Below are positions 27,301-38,445 of a DNA stretch of 64,000 bases, one piece after another (within the stretch, counting starts at the first letter, position 1; each line of letters begins with the position of its first letter). The stretch lies in contig NC_079883.1 of assembly GCF_029227915.1 (NCBI RefSeq), positions 13,454,001-13,518,000 of the forward strand, written 5' to 3'. The notes under the pieces are model-generated. The model worked only from the letters and a program-made list of their open reading frames with translations. It was not told the DNA's origin and made no database searches. The position numbers and the translations under genes were made by a program. The stretch comes from Hydractinia symbiolongicarpus (Eukaryota > Cnidaria > Hydrozoa > Anthoathecata > Hydractiniidae).

Positions 27301-30300
27301 TAAGGGAATAAAGATTAAAAGTATCCTAAAGGAGATTATTTTTTACTGACATCAGCATTTCTGGTAAACTGGTTATATTAGACGTCTGAGAACTTAAAGA
27401 TAATAAGATGCTGTTATCAAAAATTTTGCTGGTAAACTGGTTAAAGAGTCATTGACAACTAGGACTAAAATTTGATTGTTGAATGTTGTAGAACACAAAA
27501 AGAACATACCCTTCGATGAAATCCACCTTTCCTTTCAATAAGGTTAGGAAATGAATCAGCCATTTTTATAGCATAAATTAAATTTAGTATTATTCAATGA
27601 AAGAAGCAAAAGTTTTGAGTATTGTAATGATTAGGAGTCACTCACACAGCTATAATTATTTTAGTTGGAAAACAGATGTAAAATACTAGTGTCTGAGAAC
27701 CATCAACTAGAAGCAATGATCCACAAATGTAGGACAGAATTCGATGTGGTATGTATTATACTATATTTCTGGCCATAATGATTTGTGAATAATTTGTATT
27801 ATATACTCATGCCACTAAACAATAGCTAAGGAATTCATTTAGTATTTGGTTTAGTAAGTTCGCCCAATAAAGACTTGCTTAAAGTTTTTAAACTTATGTA
27901 CAGAAATTTGAACGAAAGAAATAGCCATGAGCAATAAGCTTTTCCTCCACAAAGAATTGTGGGGGAAAAGGCATTCATGCATTTTAAAGCTATTAGTCAT
28001 CAACCATAAAAGTTGTATGTCGTAGTTATGCAGACACATGGCACTTATGGTGCACATTAAAATCAATTCCAAACCTCAGTGGGTTAATGTGTTTCTTTTA
28101 AAGGATTTGCTTACTTCGCATTTCTTTGTTAGAAATAATCAATCCAAATACTTGTATGTGGCTGTTTCCAAGTGTTCCAATATTTGAAAACTAATTTAAA
28201 TTACTTGGTTTAACCAGGAATCCTAAGTAGATTAATCTTTATGTAGCGTAGTTGTTTTATGTCTAAAAAACCACTGTGTTGTTAATTTCTACCATTGTAT
28301 TTGTCATAATAACCTGTGTTTTCCGTCATTCTCTGATCACCATAGTGGATCACATAGTGAAGGCGGCTGCAACCACGTAATTTAAACACAACGTTAAACA
28401 CAGCTAACGAGAAAAAATTGTTTCGCTCATTTATATTTAATCCAACTGAAAGACACTTAGAATCCATTATTTTCCTACGTGGGGTCCATTCAAAGAGGTT
28501 TTCTTTAAAATAGAATCAAAGGTTATAAGTGATGTTAAACTTTAACTTAAAGTTGTTTAACAGGATTTTTGTCTTCATATTCAACGACCTAAAGATTTAA
28601 TTTTTCTGCATGAATTATGATATCATGATTACCCCACACAAAACGGTACAGCGTGGCCAACAACAGGTCCTCCAATTTGAAAGTTTTGATCTAAACCCTC
28701 TACTTGTTAAATAATATGACTATGAAAACAATGAAGTCTCAAGGAGTTATTGAAAATAAATGAAATGGTCTGGTCTTGCTTTTGCGTTTATTTTTTTGGT
28801 TTTAAATATTAAATGCTGTCATTTACAACATCTCAAGAATCTCTCCTTCACAATTAAAGCTGATTTAAAATAGAACTGGAACAGTATTTGACTTACTGAT
28901 AGCTAGCATCATGAGTCATTGTAATATTGATATTTTTAATTTTGTTTCTTTAATGTCTGACATTTTTTTTTTTGCTGTTAAGGAAACCACTTATCTCAAA
29001 AACCAAGTGAAAAATGAACGTGAACGTCAAAGCCAATGGAAGGAATTATATTTTAAAGCATACTCAGAACTGATGGAATTAAAGCGACAAAATCCTTTCC
29101 ATTCACCCAAAAATGATGTAGAATACATTGTCAGAAGAGGCAGTGGGTTCCCACCAAGACCTAGAACGGTGAGTTAAACCTGAAAGGATCTTAAGCCGCA
29201 ACTATTTTTTTTTGTTTTTCTCTGTACTGACACATTTGCAAGAAAGACTTTTTGTGAAATGTATACCCTGTATAAATATAAATGAAAAATAAATGAATAA
29301 ATAAATGAATAAATAAATAAATAAAGAGCAAATGTATTAAAAACGATTTGTTTTATTGATATAGGACAGTGGTTGTCAGGAATGTGAAGATGAACGAAAA
29401 AGGAAAGCATCTGAAAGTGGTAATTAGTTTTTTCTATAAAACATTATACCATTAACTATAAATATTTAATAAATATACTTGTAGGCAAAACTGTCTATCT
29501 CATAATTCACAGTATTCTCATATACAGTATATATCGGAGTTGAGCTTATTACAAGTCTTGCTAACCAGATTATAAAGGATGGTGTTATTCCGAGTGAGTG
29601 GCAGTCGAGTGTAATAGTGAATTGTTTCAAGGGAAAGGGTAATGCATTAGAAAGGGGTAACTATAGAGGTTTGAAGTTGGTTGATCAAGTAATGAAAGTT
29701 ATTGAAAGAGTGATTGATAAGTTACTTAGAGAAAGAATTGATATAGATAAGATGCAATTTGGTTTTGTTCCAGGGCGTGGCCCTGCAGATGCAATATTTT
29801 TACTCAGACAGCTTCAGGAAAAGTATTTGGGAAAGAGAAAGAATCTCTATTTTGCCTTTGTAGATTTAGAGAAAGCTTTTGATAGAGTGCCACGTAAAGT
29901 TATTTGGTGGGCTATGAGAAAATTAGGTGTGGATGAGTGGCTAGTTACGATGGTACAGTCTATGTACAGCAATGCTAGAACTCGTGTCAGGATTAACGAT
30001 TCACTTAGTGATGAATTTAGTGTAAATGTTGGTGTACATCAGGGTTCTGTACTTAGTCCTTTGTTGTTTGTTCTAGTCTTAGAAGTGCTGTCGATGGAGT
30101 TCAGAAGAGATTGTCCATGGGAGTTATTGTATGCAGATGATTTGGTTCTCATAGCAGAGTCGATGGAAGAATTAGTTGAAAAGTTTGAGAAGTGGAAGAA
30201 AGGACTAACACAGCAAAGTATAAAGTCATGATAAGTAGCATTGCAGCCAAGTGTGACCTTGTAGTTGGAAAGTGGCCTTGTGGAGTTTGCAGGAAAGGGG

Positions 30301-32841
30301 TTGGTAGTAACTCAATTTTTTGTCAGACTTGCAAGCATTGGGTACATAAGAAGTGCAGTAGTATTAGTGGAAGGTTAAGAGCTGACATGCAGTTTGTATG
30401 CAAGCGTTGCAAGGGTGAGATTATAGAGAATGAAGTATTTCCAGCTTTAATGATGTACAACAGTGGCTCGTTAGAGATAGTTAAGAACTTCTGTTACTTA
30501 GGTGATATGTTGGGCAGTGAAGGGGGTGTTGGAAGAAGTGTTACTTGCAGGATAGGTTCTGCTTGGAAAAAGTTTAGAGAGTTACTTCCTTTATTGACTA
30601 GCAGAGTCCTGTCAATTGAGGTAAAAGGTAGGTTGTATGAGGCCTGTGTAAGAAGTGTTATGTTGTACGGTAGTGAGACATGGGCAGTGAAGCAGGAAGA
30701 TCTTGACCGTTTAGAAAGGAATGATATGAGAATGGTTAGGTGGATGTGTAAAGCCAGTCTGAGAGACAGAAAGAGTTCAGATGAGCTAAGAAGCAGGCTA
30801 AGTCTCCGTAGAATTAAAGATGTTATCCAGATAAGAAGATTGAATTGGCTGGGGCACTTGGAAAGAATGGAGGAGGATAATTGGGTAAGAAAGTGTAGAG
30901 ACTTGATAGTTCCTGGGGCAAAGCCCAGAGGCAGACCGAGAAAGACTTGGCAGGAGGTTATAAGGACAGACTTGATAGAGAGGAAGTTGAGTTTAAATCT
31001 AACACAGTCTAGATCAGATTGGAAGAGGGTCATTAATATACCTGTCCAACCCATGCTAGCATGGAAAACGGACGTTAAGCCGAGAATGATGATGATGATG
31101 ATTCTGCCCCTATTATTTAATGAAACAATTAATTTAGTTTGTGAACATTTAAAATACTTATTATTTCTGAATATGTAGAGATTAAATTTAATAGGGGGAG
31201 GGGGACAAGGATCAATTGGGTATTATAATAAAACAGTTATATTGGTAATGGACATTCAATATCTGATTATTGTAACAATCTTTAATGTTTGTGATAAAAT
31301 TTGTGAATTATAAAGCAAAAACAAAACATAGTATCATACTGTTTTAACTGATTTTGCTAATTCTTTTAGAAAACTCTGGTAGCAGGCATTCGAGCTCTCA
31401 TAGCTTATATCCAGGTCCACACGTTCAAGAGCGCATCAGTGTTTCTAATGCTGGAATGCCACCAAGTAAATCTATGCATCATTCACCAGTTGAACCTAGC
31501 ATGGTTACTAGTAAGCCTCCTCATCACGCTGACGTCATACCCGAAGAAGATATTAGTCGCCCACCTGTTGGTCTGCCAGTTTTACAATCCCCTCCTAATA
31601 TGCAAAGACCCTCATTTGCAGCACCGATGATCCCGAGCCAAGTGTACAAGCCAGACCTACACTCTCCTAGAGAGCACAAACAGTATTTCAAGTGTCAACT
31701 TTGTGCGCAATATTATGACTCTGAGCAGAAGTTAAGGTTTCACATGGAGTTGCATAGTGAAAGGTATGTCCCTGGACATACTAATGACTTTCCAGACAAT
31801 CATCCAAACATGAACCCAACTGATTATTATATATGTCCAGAGTGTAACCAGAGTTTTAATAATGATGAAAACTACAGACAGCACTTGCTTGTACATGTAT
31901 TCAAATGTAGATTTTGTGGTCAAACTATGGACAATGAAATGAATTATCTAGTGCATATTAAAAGTCACTCTGAGAGCATTAATCTGCCTCCTTATTTTTG
32001 TTTTTTGTGCGATAAGCAATTCTCTCACATTACACATTTAACTCGACATGTTCGTATGCATCCTGATGAACAACCTTTTGAATGTCCTGAGTGCGGAAAA
32101 CATTTTTCCAGGAAGGGCCATTTAACAAGGCATTTAGCCATGCACAGCAAGACACGTCCATACACCTGTACAGACTGTAACAAAACTTTTGCACATCGTA
32201 CCCACTTGAGGAGACATGAAATAGTTCACTCTGGTCTTCGTCCACACCAGTGTAAAGTTTGTCATCAATCATTTAGTCGAAAGTCAAGCCTGTCACGTCA
32301 TTACTTTATCCATACCACTGAAAAGCCATTTGTTTGTCCAGTGTGCGAAAAAGGATTTAACAGAAAAGGCAGACTGAAAAATCACTTAAAAATTCACATA
32401 CGCGAGGGTTATCCAGAGTTGGTTGATTATGTGATAGAAAGAAGACCAATCACAAAGGAATTTATCGAGAAAATAAACGAAGTTAAATCTGATGAGTTGC
32501 TACCTCAAGGACCCACCGAAAATTACACTGCACAAGATGAGTTAACTCCAAATGCGGGCTCCGAAGATCCTGAATATGCAACTGCTCAAGCTAACATGTC
32601 CAATCCACATGTCCAAATTGTCAAGGATGAAAGTGACGAGTCTTCATGTTCCGATTCAGAGGAGGGCGATATTGACGAGGTGGAAGCAAATATGAGTGAG
32701 GAAATATGTTACTATGAGCCAGCACAGGCTCTTGAAACAAACAATAACAATATCTACCAGAATGACTCTCTTGCATCAACTGCAACCATGGTAAATGATA
32801 TTAAATCTGAAAACTACACAACCAGTCCACTTAATACGTAG
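6369..32841 (+). CDS. C2H2 zinc-finger protein with N-terminal coiled coil
   Basis: Six exons: 6369-6500, 26732-26830, 27665-27748, 28983-29168, 29365-29419 and 31370-32841. Introns have GT..AG borders; the first four are phase 0 and the fifth is phase 1. The reading frame is continuous for 675 residues. The N-terminus is acidic and charged. Residues about 65-145 (exons 2-4) look like a coiled coil, rich in Glu, Lys, Gln and Leu. A Ser/Pro/His-rich linker follows. Eight C2H2 fingers cover about 292-528, all with two Cys and two His; fingers 5-8 have the classic spacing and TGEKP-like linkers (TTEKP before finger 8). The tail has an acidic Ser/Asp/Glu cluster (about 612-635). It is likely a nuclear DNA-binding regulator that self-associates through the coiled coil. 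I do not recognise a specific orthologue. Intron 5 holds a LINE insertion; intron 1 is 20.2 kb. Confidence 0.88.
7003..7063 (+). other. 61-nt near-perfect hairpin, pre-miRNA-like
   Basis: Left arm 7003-7028 and right arm 7038-7063 pair over 26 bp with a single G-U wobble (G in TTTGGTTACT against AGTAACTAAA), closing a 9-nt loop (ATGGCGAAA). It lies in the sense orientation about 500 nt into intron 1 of the zinc-finger gene, so it would be transcribed. Size and pairing fit the short, nearly fully paired precursors known from cnidarians, but a foldback transposon remnant could give the same structure. Confidence 0.4.
10465..10585. repeat. Degenerate tandem repeat, about 26-bp period
   Basis: Four to five diverged units, each a TTGAAA(A/G)TACA-like start followed by a T-rich ATTTTTATTT run. 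It lies in intron 1 of the zinc-finger gene and is non-coding. Confidence 0.5.
14233..14920 (-). mobile_element. Non-autonomous Helitron-like element (copy B)
   Basis: Read on the minus strand it starts TCTCTATAATAATAC after an A, and ends with hairpin GTGGA-TTTT-TCCAC followed 12 nt later by CTAG before a T. These are the defining features of Helitrons: 5' TC, 3' hairpin plus CTRR, insertion between A and T, no terminal inverted repeats, no target duplication. It is 688 bp, codes for no Rep/helicase protein, and is collinear with copy C. It therefore depends on an enzyme encoded elsewhere. Confidence 0.75.
17742..18178 (-). mobile_element. 5'-truncated RTE-like LINE fragment
   Basis: On the minus strand it encodes the C-terminal part of a non-LTR reverse transcriptase protein (QKDLDRLERNDMRMVRW, then SSDELRSRLS and RRLNWLGHLERM). 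It ends with the CCATGCTAGCATGG palindrome and a GATGAT-type tail at 17742-17756. The wording matches the larger copy at 29533-31102 from its 3' end to about position 30670 of that copy. Frameshifts near the middle make it non-functional. The abrupt 5' end is typical of target-primed insertion. Confidence 0.8.
21122..21812 (+). mobile_element. Non-autonomous Helitron-like element (copy C)
   Basis: It starts TCTCTTATAATAC directly after an A and ends with hairpin GTGGA-TTTC-TCCAC, 12 nt, then CTAG directly before a T. Length is 691 bp. It is collinear with copy B (opposite orientation) over its whole length, including an early CTGTCTGTAACAGGCAAAGT-like block and an ATTAATGAAGCCAT block. The interior holds several GACGTCA words. 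No protein is encoded. Confidence 0.77.
29281..29325. repeat. AAATAAATG-type microsatellite
   Basis: A run of AAATAAATGAAT and AAATAAAT units just upstream of exon 5 of the zinc-finger gene, inside intron 4 (29169-29364). It lies within 40 nt of the splice acceptor. Confidence 0.85.
29533..31102 (+). mobile_element. RTE-like LINE, 5'-truncated and frameshifted
   Basis: Frame 1 (from about 29536 to 30231) encodes reverse transcriptase, with FVDLEKAFDRVPR, HQGSVLSPLLF and the catalytic YADD. A small deletion near 30205-30225 shifts the frame. Frame 2 (about 30212-31102) continues with KVMIS, a zinc-binding Cys/His module (CGVC, then FCQTC, HWVHKKC and CKRC), and a C-terminal region (YLGDMLG, LYGSETWAV, RLNWLGHLERM, RGRPRKTWQEV). 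The frame runs through a CCATGCTAGCATGG palindrome (31051-31064) into an ATG-repeat tail. The endonuclease domain is absent. It lies in intron 5 of the zinc-finger gene in sense orientation. Assignment to the RTE type rests on the RT wording and microsatellite tail; L2/CR1 is possible. Confidence 0.85.
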
Positions 32842-33029
32842 TGTATTGGTCAACAAAACTGTTGAAGTTAACTTACTGGTAACTTTGAGTATAGAGCTGC
32901 TGTGTATTTGTTTGAATTAGCCATACATCTTTGTTTCGGTTCTTAAAGATACCAATGATTCTGGTGATTGTACCTTTATTGTATATTATATTATTTTATT
33001 ATTCCTAAGTTATTCCTGCATCTAAGCCA

Positions 33030-33030
<1 letters not shown>

Positions 33031-33063
<33 letters not shown>

Positions 33064-33081
33064 GATGTTGATGTTGATGTT
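33031..33081. repeat. GTT microsatellite passing into GATGTT units
   Basis: Eleven GTT units (33031-33063) followed by three GATGTT-like units. Located about 190 nt after the stop codon of the zinc-finger gene, so probably transcribed. Confidence 0.9.
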
Positions 33082-35325
33082 GTGTTCCGATACTCACATG
33101 CGTGGGTCAGGTATTGGTTTAACCAACTTGTATTGTATCCATTTGAAAACATATGTATGTATTGGAAGTCGGTGTGACCAATCTCTCTTTTTTTGAATAA
33201 TGGTTAGCCTTGGGAAATCTTTTTCAGTTAACAATACTGTTTTTGCTCAAATGAGCTCCTTTGCTAGGTAAATTGCCCCCTTAAACGAGTGAGTACCCCC
33301 CTTTTGGTGAAAAGTTTTTAATAAGTATTCCCTTGAATGAGCACCACTTTTTTTCAAAGTAGACACTTTTAAATAGAACAGTCCTCAAAAGGGGGCGGTC
33401 GTTTGAAAATAACTTAAAAAACGAATGCTTAAAGTCCCAAATCAAATAAGCTCTCTGGGAACTTCTTCAAAAAATGAATAAGATGTTAACATCGAAGAAA
33501 GGTACAAATTTGCCAGAGAAAAAGTATTAGCAAATTTAATTGCCCTAGTTCGCTCTGTTATAAACATATGCATATAATTACTGTTTAAAAGTTTTGTCAA
33601 GTTGATGCAAATTCTACTAATTGCTACCCTTTTCAGTAAGTTGAAGAAGTTAAGTGCTTAACTTAAAGTTAAATCACTTTCTTTTCAACTTACGTTGCGT
33701 CGAATATCGGTATGTTAACAAAGAAGGAGTGTAAATAATATATGACATCAGTAATTTCTTGCCAATGCGAACGAGTTTGAATTTTAAAAAAAACGTAAAA
33801 AAGTTTTGAAATCGTGATTTGCTTAAGCAGTATCTTATTTTTGCACCGCTAATTTGATGTGCATTGCAAGTATGAAAATTCATATTTTAATCTCTTTAAG
33901 ATAGAGAGTATTTGTTTTATGTGTAAAACTTCTCGAAAATTGGAGATCAAATCTCTTCAGAAAAAGTAAATTTAAATATTTTAGTGTTTGTAACTGTTTA
34001 CACATGTATTTTTCACTTTGTGTTGCTTTTAACGAGTTAAATCATGTTAAAATACACATGATTATACACACCTAAATAGTAACCAATGATGTTCCAATAC
34101 ATACACATGTCTTCTAAAATATTTCCCAAAACATACAGCCGAATCTGCTTTTAAATAATGTATTTAATAAATCTGTAGTATTTTTTATATATATATCCTT
34201 TTTTGTATCATAATGTAGAAAGAAGAGGAATTTATTTTAGTAATTAGAATTCAGAGTTTATAAATTGTTTTTCTTTTTTGTACTGTTATGTATATAGGCT
34301 GTAATTGCTCCTAGTGAGACTCTGTGCTTATTTAACATCTTTTTTTACAAATGGGAAAATTTTGCCTTTTTTAGTTGAAGAGTGATTACTTTAGCAGGGT
34401 TTTATGCATATGCCAAGACCCGAAGTGAACCAGTTTGAGTCACACTGTTCACAGTTTATTTCGTTGAACACTTGACACTTTGAACAAATTCAAAGCTATT
34501 TTTGGTGGCATTTTACTTACTTTCAATGAAATTTTTCGGCAGTGCGAAAGGTGGTATTTCTTCAGTGCAGGGTCACGACCACAAAAGATTCAGCATTTCA
34601 TGTGTTACCCTCAAATTATGAAATGAAACATCATGTTATACTTTTTACAACGATTTGGAATTTCACTTTGGTTCCATGCAAATGGCCTCTAAGTTAAATT
34701 CCAGGTTTTTAATAAGTGCGTAAAACCCAGGATTTTTTTAGTCTCCAATTAGTTTTAAAATCCTTTTATGGTATGGTGTTATGGTATTATGAATTTTTTA
34801 TGTCATGTAATATTGAATGTTAAACTTTGTTATTTAAAAATGTCGGTACTGTGGCTTAGTCACAATTTTAGAATAATTATTTTAACTTATATTTTTTCAG
34901 TTTCTTATTATATTTTATTTTTCTCTAGTTAGTATATTATGAATATGCCAATATTGGTTACAAGGTATATCTTAAAACACTTCTAAAGCAACTACGAGTA
35001 TGCTAATCATTTTTTGTGGTCTAGATTTTAAGTGGACTTGAACATGTGTCTATTCTGTTTTTCTGGGTTATGTTTTTTTCTGTTTCTAAATTCTAAAAGA
35101 AGGGCATGGAAAAGAATTTGTAAGTTGCTATTTTAAACAGTTTTTCAAATACCCTTTAAGCTTTAACAGAAAAACATACAATACCCCAAACTTCTGTTTT
35201 TCTTGTTGTATATATGTAAAAAGTGAAAACATTTTTGTTAAAATCTTTGTTTATATCCCAATGTGTTTTGTAAAATGTTGTTATAGTTTTTTTTTTGGTT
35301 CTATGTTGTAAAAAAAACATTGGAG

Positions 35326-35331
35326 AATAAA
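35326..35331 (+). promoter_or_regulatory. Candidate poly(A) signal of the zinc-finger gene
   Basis: AATAAA, preceded by a T-rich and A-rich stretch and followed by a TTTCGTAATG and TGTCTTGTTTG-like GT-rich region. It is about 2.5 kb after the stop codon; earlier AATAAA words (for example near 34166) could be used instead. Confidence 0.35.
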
Positions 35332-35916
35332 ATTTCGTAATGATTATCCAGTATGATCTGTCTTGTTTGCTTAAGATCTGATTTCAGAGAGAAGCTGGCT
35401 CTAGTAGCAGAATTATTAGGATGGTGGGATTGTTACCATAGTAACATGTAGTCAAACCTATTGCAACATGTTATTATTTTGATGTTAAATCTCTTTAAGT
35501 ATCCTTTACCATTTATAAATGTGTGGTTAGGATCATTCTTTATTTTGTGAAGTATTGCACCTCTGTTGTTGTTTACACACCATGGTGTGTAACGTGAAAC
35601 ATCAGTTCTGCATCTTCACTTCTTTTTTGCTCTTGCTGTAAGTGTTCATATGCATATATAAGAACATGAGACAATGCCATGCAAGCTGTTCAGTTATTTT
35701 TTTGTGTTTATGTTGTCTCGGTATGTGTCGTATGTTGGTGCATATATACTTAAAAAATAACAGTTTTTTTTATGGAAGTGAATGTCTTGAGTGAAATTTT
35801 AATTTTAATGAAGTTGTATGAAAAACCAAGTATTTTTTTTAAAATATCAAGTGTTCCAACTAAGCCAGTTTCCACATGAAGTTTTATTTTCAGGGTAAAA
35901 ATGAAAATTTAATTTC

Positions 35917-36263
35917 GGTCTGCTCTCCCTAATTCGAATTCCCACGGGGAAAAATCTTTTGTTCAAATTATAGAGAGATTCCAATTATTGAAAGTCTCTG
36001 TAATTCCAACTTTCAGCTTCAGAGAATGAAAATTCGAATTACAGAGGGAAATTACGTTTTAATTTTAAAATCAAGATAACACAAGTTTCATTCAATCTTT
36101 ATTTTCATAGTTTACAGAAAAGAGAAACTCTATTTGAAAAACTGTTGAATATTTGATTGCTTTACACTCTAAAATTCGAATTAGGGAGAGAAAGAGACTG
36201 AAAAACTGTTCGAATTATAGAAATATTCGAATTATAGAGATTCGAATTAGAGGGAGTCAACTG
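35917..36263. mobile_element. MITE with TTCGAATTA subterminal repeats (pogo/Tigger-like ends)
   Basis: The right end read inward is CAGTTGACTCCCTCTAATTC, flanked by TA. The left end has the matching but diverged CTCTCCCTAATTCGAAT. Inside, short words of the TTCGAATTA(T/C)AGAG type recur at least six times in both orientations, as in subterminal repeats of pogo/Tigger-type MITEs. About 347 bp, non-coding. Confidence 0.55.
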
Positions 36264-36650
36264 TAGTCTTTATGACTTCGGCGAAATGAAGCTCATTTCG
36301 GTGTTAAATTCATTTTGGTCAAAATGAGGGAAGTTAACTTTTAGTCATATGTATCATAATGGTTATGTAAACTCGTGCATTATTTACAAAGTTTTTGCTC
36401 ATGGGTACCAAGTCATTGCGCATGTGCACAAGCCCGATATGAGTTTTTTTTATGTAAAAACAACAAAATTTTGTGGAGGTTTGAAAGCTCATTTATTTGT
36501 ATTATATTTTGGGTCCACGTAAAGGCTACCTAAGATTCTATGGTGTCATGATATGTTTAACACTGTTACTGTTTTAGTGTGTTGTAAAGTGTTGGAGATT
36601 ATTAACATTTGTTGAAAATGTATTTTTGTTGGCTTGTCTTTTTCTTCCAG

Positions 36651-36731
36651 GTTATATAATTGATAGAATGGGAGAGAATCTTTTATTTCCTTCAGCTGCG
36701 GTTATAATCCAGAATAATGTTGTGCAATCAG
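36651..36731 (+). other. Orphan candidate exon
   Basis: A strong polypyrimidine tract and acceptor (TTTTTCTTCCAG) precede it, and a consensus donor (CAG/GTAAGG) follows. The 81-nt segment is open in phase 1-1 and would encode GYIIDRMGENLLFPSAAVII and eight further residues. The composition (Leu-Phe-Pro-Ser-Ala then hydrophobic strand) is a little like the opening strand of WD40 proteins. No partner exon was found on either side within this window, so it may be a cassette exon, a relic or chance. Confidence 0.25.
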
Positions 36732-38445
36732 GTAAGGATACATTTCTTCTCTGTGTATATGCAGATTATGTAACCCTAAAAAGTACACAAAGAAAATTTT
36801 TATATGATGTGCCTGTATTCACTTTTCACTAGACAGTGTCCACAGTAAGCATGCTAGACTATTAGTTCCATGTACTACACACACGAAATTTACTCCTAAA
36901 AATGATCAAACAAAAAAAATTGCATAAAATTTTCGTCACAGGAGTATTCTTTAGTCTCGTACTTTTTTGAATTTTTTTTGTAACGGCATTAAAATTTAAA
37001 TGACGGATCTTTTCCACTCCTCTTCTGTGGGTTATTCCCAGGGCTTGTCGACTAGTTTGTTCAATAATTCAAAATGGAAAATAACTGTGGTTCTAGAGTC
37101 TAACATTACTACATAGTCCAGAAAAACAGACACCGAGATAACTCGTTTGACTACACAAATTCATTGGTATTTTCTCGTTCATACAAGTCGGGGTATTGTT
37201 TTCTCAGTTGGATTTCAGGCTAATTCCTTTGTTTTGTACTATTTTGCAGAGTAGAATATTTAAAAACCAACTTTTAAATCAAATTCTTCAAAGGTCTAAA
37301 GAACAGTTGACGAAATAGTGATTAGGTAAAGTGCTCAAAGTTGAGAAGTTCGGCTTAATTTTAAGTATTTATTCCAATAATTTTCTGTCGTTCTGTTGCG
37401 TTTAGTTATCTGGATTAAGTAGGATTCTCAGGGAAGTATTTTTGATACAAGAAATATTTTGACGGTGAGAGAAGTTCTCTTTTTGAAATCATAATTCTTT
37501 TATTGCAGTCAAATTATGCTGAAAGTGAGGTTGATTTGACCATGATATCCTATTTGATTAAATTCTAAAGTGTATGTGCAATGGTAAAGTATAATTGCAA
37601 ATCTTTTTTGCAATTTCAAAATTACTGATAAAGGAAAACATTTTCATCCCTTCTTTACAATAATACCCGTATTCCTTCTGTGTGCGCACGATAGAAAAAA
37701 GTCGTACCACGAGCTCACGAAACTTATATTTGCACGAAATAACAAATGCACTATATTTCTAGTGACTTTGTTTTGATTGCCCGCGCAGTGTAAACAAATC
37801 ACCAAGGTCGATTTTACGTATAGCCAATGAATAAGTTTTCTAAATGTTTATGAAGGAGCCTGAGCTAGGGCAATGAAAGCCATTTTAGAAGCTGTGGTGT
37901 TGTCCACTTTTTGTCTTCTTCTGCAATATTTGTTTTTTATGTTTTTATATGTTATGATAAGTACAGTTCATATTTATTAACTATTTCAAAATTTTTAACA
38001 AAGCTTTTTTAAAGATATTGGCTACAAACTTGATAGTGTTTATGTTGTCACGTTAGCTAAGGTTTTTATCTAGTTCGGCATGAATTGCTTTTATTCCTAA
38101 CCAACATGAGTTTTTTTGTCTGTCATATTCACCAATTTAATTCTTACTAAGGGGCAGTTTCTATTATTTTAGCTAGCTACCTATCTATAAAGTGAAAGCA
38201 GCCACATAGCTAGGGTTGGTTACAACAAAAATTTTCATATGGTTAGCTAAGTCTTTTTATGTTGAGTGTACTTGGGTTGTTCCACCTTTGATGGTGTTAT
38301 AAACTTGATTAAAAATTTGTTGATACACTGACGATTTTTCTACTTCAATACAATAACGTTCTGGGTCATTTTAACAGCTGATTAAATTTTGAATAGGATC
38401 CAATTTTCACGATTCACGATTCACAACTCATACCGCAAAATAAAA

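Larger units (their letters stand above)
32842..38445. other. 3' region of the zinc-finger gene and intergenic DNA
   Basis: Probably starts with a long AT-rich 3' UTR of the zinc-finger gene; candidate AATAAA signals occur at several places, the clearest at 35326-35331. It also holds a GTT microsatellite (33031-33081), a stretch at about 33270-33420 resembling the foldback family of 45692-46128, a MITE (35917-36263) and an orphan candidate exon (36651-36731). Nothing else with gene-like coding was seen. Confidence 0.5.

Noticed and set aside
30494-31054. 186-residue open frame on the minus strand
   Set aside because: It is the antisense of the LINE C-terminal coding region (29533-31102) and has no domain of its own.
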